Shown here in pieces: positions 58,063 through 64,000 of a DNA stretch of 64,000 nt. Origin of the DNA: Hydractinia symbiolongicarpus (taxonomy: Eukaryota; Cnidaria; Hydrozoa; Anthoathecata; Hydractiniidae); NCBI RefSeq assembly GCF_029227915.1, contig NC_079877.1, positions 15,238,851-15,302,850 on the forward strand. Direction: 5' to 3'. Each line of letters opens with the position of its first letter. Within the stretch, counting starts at the first letter, position 1. The notes under the pieces were generated by a model, which saw only the letters and a list, made by a program, of their open reading frames with translations, made no database searches and had not been told where the DNA came from. Made by a program: the position numbers and the translations under genes.

Positions 58063-58907
58063 CTGCAATGTAAAAGTTAGGAACATGAACAGGTGAAATG
58101 GTAAAAAAATCAAGTGTGGAATTTTTTCCTTTACTTTAAAGAAAAGTTCGCACTTCAAGCTGCATCTTAATTTCAGCAAAAAAAAATCAAAAAAAATCAG
58201 AAGTTGTAGGTGATTTTTTATACATTAGCTTCAGGTTTGTCTCTTTAATTTTCGATTAAATATCCATGCAGCAAAATCAGGATATAAAGATTAAAAACTT
58301 TCACAAAAACATAATCATGTTATGCAACAAACAAAGATGGTGAAACTGAGAGGCTATTACCAAAGTTGGGGAGCCAGTAATTTTTTGTTGATGTTAAATC
58401 AAATCTTGTTGTTCAAACAAATGTGCCTTAAGAGAAGAAACTCTGTCAAATACGCAACTGTTTTTAAATATTTCGCAATAACTCGCGAATTTTTTTTCTC
58501 ACAATTGGACTTTGATGTTCGCTAAATATCGTCAAAAAGGAAAATTCTGAGGTCATTGCTATACACACGTTTTATATGCCCATCGTTCAGCTTGCATTAA
58601 AATGCCAATTTTCATTAGGTCCTCTTAAACGCATCTCCCAGCGGTTAGTATCAGGATAGACACAATAAAATTATTTTTCTAGCACAACGCCAGTATTTTG
58701 GCAGCTGTGGAAATTCAATAATTCAACCGCTAAATGTCCCCATAAGGAAATTTCTTTTAATGACGAATACAATGTGAGAAAAGGCTGTCATCTTTTATGT
58801 AATGGCAATTAAGAGGGTAAGCGCCGACATTCAAATGTTGGGAGCTGCGGCTGCGTTTTAAGGAACAATTAATTAACACAAAGCTGAAAGTAAAACAAAA
58901 AACTAAC
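58063..58907. other. Intron of alr-like gene 2
   Basis: AT-rich, no coding signal; flanked by consistent splice sites. Confidence 0.5.
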
Positions 58908-58935
58908 CTTGTATCAGTTTTGGACGGATGATTTT
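58908..58935 (-). CDS. Alr-like gene 2: cytoplasmic linker exon 1
   Basis: 28 nt between TTGTTGCAG and GTTAG; phase 1 in, phase 2 out. Reads KNHPSKTDT. Its length and phases parallel the 25-nt exon 63258-63282 of gene 1. Confidence 0.6.
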
Positions 58936-60372
58936 CTGCAACAAAGTAGGAACAATATAAAACGCAAATAAAATTAGAAAAAGGAGAAAAATCATATTCT
59001 TTCGTTAAACGTAAGCTTCAAGTTTAAATTGCACATTTGGATTCTGGTTATTTAATAATGGAATTTTAATTCACAGATAAATAAGGGTTGTATTTTTATT
59101 TTTGCATGTTTTAGAATTTGTATCGTTATTGTGTAAACCATTTAATTTTATTAGTTGCGTTAATACGAGACAGCCAAAACAAAACTTAAAATACAGTCCA
59201 GCCCTGTACCATTAAAAGTTAATGTTTAAAAATGTCAATTTTAGAATTTTAATACTAGCTTATAGACCAATATTGCACAGCTAATAGTTTAAGAATTAGT
59301 GCTACCAATCAAAACGAACAAAATCTTGTTGTGTTTAAATAATTATTGAATATTGAATATTAAAGTTGTAAGTTTTATGGTTTTGCCGCATTTTGAGCTT
59401 AACTCAATTCAATCGAATATAGGTTAAAAATGATGTAGCTATTCAAAGTGAACTACTATTTTTATGACTGCCATAGTTTACAGACACAAAGACATATTTA
59501 AGAATTTAAAAACTTCAACTAAAGTGCACTTGGAATCAGATGGTGAAGACAGAAAGAAGCATGTATTTCATTGGCTAATAACAAGTAAAATACGGTTTCC
59601 TCTTTGATGAGGCTTAGATTGACATTTCATTGAAAAATAATTTCCAAATCAATTACCTTATTGCACGAAAATAAAGAAGCAAGTAATTAACGGGTGATCA
59701 ATTAATGCCATCAAAAATTAACGCGAATTTCAGAATTAGATTTTAAAGTGTGTGGCAATTTACGCGAATCAACGAATCTCAAATGGTATTTGATTAACCC
59801 AAATTCTAACAAAGGTAGACAGGTTCAAACTGAGAAAATAAAAAAGATAGAATGAAATATCATCACACGTATTTTATCTTTCTGTCAAAATGCTCAAAGA
59901 AGATTACTGAAAAGGGTTATTATTGATTTTACAGGTAGTTGACAAGTTGTCAGTGATACCTGCTGCTTTCCATCCTGCTCTGAGTATCTCATGTTCGAGA
60001 TTAAAAATTCAATATGTGTGTTCTCTTTCTATTTCTATTAATTAAACTATATATCCACGAGTTATTTCGAAGGCGTTTAAAAATTATTTTTAAGTATTAA
60101 GGTTAACGGGGGATTTTTTAGCCCACACATTAATTAACGAAGAAAAAATTTACGCGAAGAATAAATTACCGGAGCTTTAATTAACGCGAATTTTTAAAAT
60201 TTGCGTTTTTCACTTGCTTCTTTATTTTCGTGTAAAGGTAGGTTTATTACGCTGATTCCAATCACACACTGAAGCTGAAATAATTTTTATTTAAAAAAAT
60301 GAGTTTAAAATGATTAAATCTTACCAAGGTTAAAGTTTTCCAAGTTTTTTTTAATACTGCTGAGTTACCTAC
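58936..60372. other. Intron of alr-like gene 2
   Basis: No exon. A short transposon-type remnant (minus frame ILRAGWKAAGITD) is at about 59940-60000, related to the one at 33300-33608. Confidence 0.5.
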
Positions 60373-60522
60373 TTTTCCATCGTAAGAACAGAACTATGCC
60401 AACCACAATCAGTGCAACGAAAATGATGCCACCAATTACAGCACCAGCTATGATGCCTCCCTTTCCTTTGCCTTTATCAGTTGGAGTTGGTGGTTCTTCG
60501 GTTGGCCCAGGGGTGGTTGGTG
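60373..60522 (-). CDS. Alr-like gene 2: Thr/Pro stalk and transmembrane exon
   Basis: 150 nt, phase 1 in and out. A short stalk APTTPGPTEEPPTPTDKGKG leads to a Gly-rich transmembrane helix GGIIAGAVIGGIIFVALIVV, then GIVLFLRWK. The stop-transfer basic residues and the direction (stalk, membrane, tyrosine tail) give type I topology. The GxxxG pattern could support helix packing. Confidence 0.8.
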
Positions 60523-61071
60523 CTAAAATTAAAATCATTAACGAATTAAAACGTTTCACCCTAAAATAGCATAGTTGGTTGGATATAACAAATAAGATAT
60601 TAAAGTACAAATCTGAAGTTTGGCATAATAAATAAACAAAAACGTAAATACTGCAAACGTCAATTAAAGAATTCATTAGTGCATTGGTGAACGAAAATAA
60701 AACGAAATCTTCACATGGTGGAAATTTATTGCTTGAAAATATTATAATTACAACAAAATTTAAGTTGTGCATGTTGACAAGAAAGCTTAAATATATTTTT
60801 CTTTTCTGGTCTTTTAATTTCAAAGAGAAGCACAACTTATTTAATGTTGCAACTACATTATCTTCAAACAACGTTGTTACAAGTGTTTCGATTAATTTGC
60901 AAAGACTAGCTTGACATCATGCACAACTTTTACAAAGTCATTTGTGTAAAAAAGTTAAGTACAAAAGAAATAGACAGAATTTTTGGTAACATCTAAAACA
61001 AAGAAACAAGAAACAAACATTATTTTAGATTGTCAAGGAACATAATGTTTTCAAAAATGGCAAACACATAC

Positions 61072-61168
61072 CTTGTAGCTGCATACTGGGACTGATGGTT
61101 GCATCAATCCTTGTAAAGGATGCATTGCGCTGGCATACACAATTGATGGAAAATTTATCGCAGATAAT
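61072..61168 (-). CDS. Alr-like gene 2: probable membrane-proximal extracellular exon
   Basis: Ends at a strong CAAG|GTATGT donor in phase 1, matching the transmembrane exon. It reads CDKFSINCVCQRNASFTRID, then ATISPSMQLQ, with an N-glycosylation site (NAS) and Cys residues. The acceptor is unclear: AAAAG at 61169 (weak) or GCCAG at 61130. A stop lies just upstream of 61168. Confidence 0.45.
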
Positions 61169-61957
61169 CTTTTAATATGACGATTGTGTTCACTTAGCCA
61201 CATTAGATTGCTTTAAATTATTTACTCATAATAGCCTGCATACAAAAGCGGATTGAAAAATACTTACACACGTTCAGAATCCTTCAGAAAATGTATCGCA
61301 TTTTGCAGCTAAATACAACGCGTTCATAATATCGCATCCAAGTTAAAGTCGTTTGGAGTCTGAAAAAGGAGTATTTTTCCTTCTGGAAAAAATATATGCA
61401 CGCTGCAGCTATGTTTAGCAAACCTGTCGCAACAACCACCAACGTGACTTTTAAAAAACACATACTATCTTTTACAACTACATCGTTTTATTATAAAATC
61501 ACCTTACATAAAATTATCCATAAAATAAACTTCTAATCAGTTTAAGATCTACAAAAATTACGAAAATACCATATTACCCATTCCCTCACAGAAATGCTAC
61601 TAAAAATTCTATTTATGGTGCCGTAAAAAGAAAATGGAATGGAAATAGTACTAAATACATCTTACAACAGATCTACACAAAAGTATCACATAAAACTAAC
61701 TTTAGGCTACCACAAGTTGAATCAAGAAAAAAAAGAAGTTGAAAATACCATACACCCACCCTCTACAAAGATACAGAATCTCTAATAAAGCTATATACAT
61801 AAGTTCGTTAATCAAAACAATATGAAAATGAGATCAATAAATGTTATTTCTGTTAATGTTACATGAAACATTTAAACGATATTGCTCTTAGCAGAACTAA
61901 AATTGAAAATTGACTCAAGTAAATATAAAAATCAATAACAAAATTAAAAAAATTATC

Positions 61958-62275
61958 TTATCTATAAACAACGAGATCTTTTATCAAAATTAGCAACACA
62001 GCTGTACATAAAATGACACAATTTTTGCTCTTTGCATGTATAGTAAAAAGAAAACTTAATTTATTATGGAATATTCTCACTCTGTAGAATTTTTTTACGG
62101 AATGTGATTTTATTAATTCGCCAGAATCCTGCATTGTTGCAATAGCTTTCATTCTTGGACTTTTAACATAAAATCTCGCTATTAAAACTTTAAAAACAGA
62201 GCTGGCTGGTTCAGCATTATTGACAGAAAAGTAAATTTCAGATTTCGAATTCAAACGTGCCAAAAACTATATAGA
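61958..62275 (-). pseudogene. Possible degenerate Ig-like exon of alr-like gene 2
   Basis: Preceded by a pyrimidine-rich TTGTTCTATATAG acceptor. A V-set-like order is suggested by SSVFKVLIARFYVKS, then FYRVRIFHNKLSFLFTIHAK and ILCTAVLLILIKDLVVYR at the F/G-strand position. No good donor follows and the frame ends in a stop. It may be a decayed first domain, or chance resemblance. If gene 2 has no other ectodomain exons it could be a pseudogene. Confidence 0.3.
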
Positions 62276-62669
62276 ACAAATACAACAACTTCAAATACGG
62301 TTTCTATCTTTTAAATGTAACTTTTCTATTCACAAAAAAATATGACCCCATAAATTTGCACAAGATAGAAAGTTATGGATTGGTTTTTGGTAAGCATCAA
62401 TCTATCAATTTGAAAATCGCCCGTTTTACAATAAACTGCAACAAGATAAAAACTAATAAATGCACGGGATTCCAAGACACATAAACGTATTTAAATTGAT
62501 ATTTATATCAATATATAATATTTATACTACAAAAATAGTTTGCATCCAGCGATCGATATTGCACTTATCCACGTGACAGCCTCTATAACATAAACCAAAT
62601 GCTTTTTAAAACTTTCAAAACGGAATAAAAATTAAAGGACGTTCTCGGATAAATTATCCACCTACCTGC

Positions 62670-63071
62670 TTAAACAATCACACCTTCATGATCATCCTCA
62701 TCTGGTGGTGGTGAACGCCCTCTAGACGAACTTTTGTTTTTCATAATTGGGGCATAAGCAGGTGGTTCTGTGCTAGCAGCAGCCCGAGCTCCATCGACAT
62801 TGCTACGTGGTGGCGATGGTGTACGTCGTTTGGCTCCCTCTCTAGGCTTAATAACTGGCGCATATGTAGGGGGCTCACTAGCTTTGGCACCATCAATAGG
62901 ATAGCCCATAGCATCTACTTTCATTTCAGCGTAATCTGATTGTTCCGGTGCAGGTCGGGGACCAGTTCTACCTCCGCCTGGACCAAGTTCGGAGTAGATT
63001 GCTTGCTCAGGATCATCTGGATTAGCTGGCTGACGTCTGTTTAAATTAGTTGGATCGGTAACATAATTATT
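62670..63071 (-). CDS. Alr-like gene 1: cytoplasmic tail exon
   Basis: Acceptor TCATTATAG, phase 0, 133 residues and stop. Tyrosine motifs in order: NNYVTD, QAIYSELGPG, EQSDYAEMKVDAMGYPIDG, PPTYAPVI, PPAYAPIM; end GVIV. AIYSEL followed by SDYAEM is spaced about 20 residues, wider than a classical ITAM. Two PPxYAPx units look like a small internal duplication. A Ser/Pro/Arg-rich region (RRTPSPPRS) lies between them. The shared block and the identical exon phases show that this gene and gene 2 are paralogues. Confidence 0.8.
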   Translation of the reverse strand, partial: NNYVTDPTNLNRRQPANPDDPEQAIYSELGPGGGRTGPRPAPEQSDYAEMKVDAMGYPIDGAKASEPPTYAPVIKPREGAKRRTPSPPRSNVDGARAAASTEPPAYAPIMKNKSSSRGRSPPPDEDDHEGVIV

Positions 63072-63141
63072 CTATAATGAAAAATTTAAATTAGTATTTT
63101 TTAAGAAAAAAAGGTTAGAGCGATAATTAAATTATCTTTAC

Positions 63142-63172
63142 CTCTTCCCCTGTCACACGCATGGCATATCCA
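63142..63172 (-). CDS. Alr-like gene 1: cytoplasmic linker exon 2
   Basis: 31 nt, phase 2 in, phase 0 out, between TTTTTAG and GTAAAG. Reads SGYAMRVTGEE. Confidence 0.7.
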
Positions 63173-63257
63173 CTAAAAATAAAATGCGATGTCAAAGTAT
63201 GTAAACATGTAGTACCTAAAAATAGTACTACATAATAACCATTGAAACAGAACGTAC

Positions 63258-63282
63258 CTATGATTTCCTGTGCCATTCTTTT
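63258..63282 (-). CDS. Alr-like gene 1: cytoplasmic linker exon 1
   Basis: 25 nt, phase 1 in, phase 2 out, between TTTATAG and GTACG. Reads KKNGTGNH. Confidence 0.65.
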
Positions 63283-63414
63283 CTATAAAATAGAAGAAAA
63301 CACTACATTAAATATCACAAGGATGATTTACTAATAAAAACACATTTTTATTAATAATAACAAGTGTATTTTTAGATATCATGGAAAAATTATGTCGGTA
63401 ACTCTAACACTTAC

Positions 63415-63519
63415 TTTTATGTTTCAATACACACACGACAATGATAATGATGATGATTACAATTAGAATTCCACCCACAATGGCAATAATTAAACCAATG
63501 TTGCTGCCATCACCACTTT
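63415..63519 (-). CDS. Alr-like gene 1: transmembrane exon
   Basis: 105 nt, phase 1 in and out, TTTTGCAG acceptor and GTAAGTG donor. Reads SGDGSNIGLIIAIVGGILIV, then IIIIIIVVCVLKHK: a single long hydrophobic helix with a basic stop-transfer end. Confidence 0.85.
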
Positions 63520-63589
63520 CTGCAAAACAACAATTATATAGAAAGTATAACAATAATTTCAACGAAACCGGCAGCAAAAAGTTTCATAC

Positions 63590-63973
63590 TTGTAATAGCC
63601 GTTCCCTTAGTTGTTGCCTTACTATTCATACTGCCTGTTGTCTTACTTTTTGAAGTTATCGGGACTTTTGTTGTTGTTGTTGTTGTTGTTGTTGTTGGAG
63701 GTTTAGTGCTAATCTCACTAGTATTTTTTTGTCCAATACTTCCTTTGTATGATGCCCATATACTAACATTGGTAACGATGGAAGTAACTGTTGCATTGCA
63801 TAAAGTAAAATTTGTGTTGGGAGTGGTGAAAGTGTTGTAAATAATCCCTTTATCAAGAAATTGCAAATGGTAATTCATAATACAGTTTCCAGTATCTTCC
63901 CCACACCAGGCGACATAAATGCAACTTGCATTGTGTCTGTATGATTCTTCAAATAAAACATTTAAAGGTTTAA
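63590..63973 (-). CDS. Alr-like gene 1: membrane-proximal domain and Thr-rich stalk
   Basis: 384 nt, phase 1 in and out (TTTTTCTAG acceptor, GTATGA donor). The first 85 residues look like a fibronectin III-like beta sandwich: PLNVLFEESYRHNASCIYVA, then WCGEDTGNCIMNYHLQFLDK, then ATVTSIVTNVSIWASYKG. Several NxS/T sites and four Cys are present. A stalk with a run of nine Thr and Ser/Thr/Lys-rich sequence leads to the membrane exon. More distal Ig-like domains would lie beyond the right edge of the window. Confidence 0.75.
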
Positions 63974-64000
63974 CTAGAAAAAAAACAAATATAATTCAAA

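Noticed and set aside
60365-60871. 168-codon frame beginning upstream of the TM exon
   Set aside because: Only the part from 60522 downward is supported; the upstream portion is intron read through the acceptor.

Overview
This is AT-rich, intron-containing animal DNA. It most resembles a colonial hydrozoan (Hydractinia or a close relative). The main reason is the right end (57.6-64 kb, minus strand). It holds the 3' halves of two paralogous type I membrane receptor genes whose cytoplasmic tails share an SDYAxMxVDAxGYP block and several other tyrosine motifs. I recognise this tail type from the alr (allorecognition) family of the Hydractinia histocompatibility complex. That assignment rests on recall of the family and on matching exon phases, not on a database search.

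Layout. (1) 0-3.4 kb: no gene; a cluster of a 12-bp TACGTCCGACAG-like motif and a small inverted-repeat element. (2) 5.1-9.1 kb, possibly extending to 12.1 kb, minus strand: a multi-exon gene. A very large exon encodes an SF1-helicase-like P-loop NTPase and joins in phase to a fibronectin type III exon; an ankyrin-repeat exon lies further downstream. Two in-phase exons with a death-domain-like fold lie about 2.4 kb upstream and may be its 5' part. (3) 12-34 kb: a repeat-rich stretch. It has 3 x 148 bp tandem repeats, two decayed non-LTR retrotransposon pieces, a decayed DIRS-type retroelement split by a 405-bp MITE, a 25-bp minisatellite, and a perfect-looking 1,659-bp tandem duplication. (4) About 34.1-50.3 kb: a visibly more GC-rich Maverick/Polinton (endogenous adintovirus-like) element with about 20 genes. 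(5) 50.3-57.6 kb: no supported gene. (6) 57.6-64 kb: the two alr-like genes.

The Polinton carries a protein-primed family B DNA polymerase, a retroviral-type integrase, an A32-like packaging ATPase remnant, a double-jelly-roll major capsid protein, a candidate penton, a BRO-like protein and several conserved small or membrane proteins. Most core genes are broken by frameshifts or stops. The polymerase has also lost its motif A aspartate, and the ATPase lacks its Walker A half. Several small genes remain intact. Two features stand out. An AATAAA(G)ATG-type sequence sits directly at many start codons, and in one case it forms a palindrome shared by two divergent genes. Three related copies of a Cys-rich-array/HNH-endonuclease cassette are present, each behind a 5' inverted repeat.

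No terminal inverted repeats or target-site duplications for the Polinton were found by eye, so its limits are approximate. Exon boundaries were inferred from GT/AG sites and phase only.
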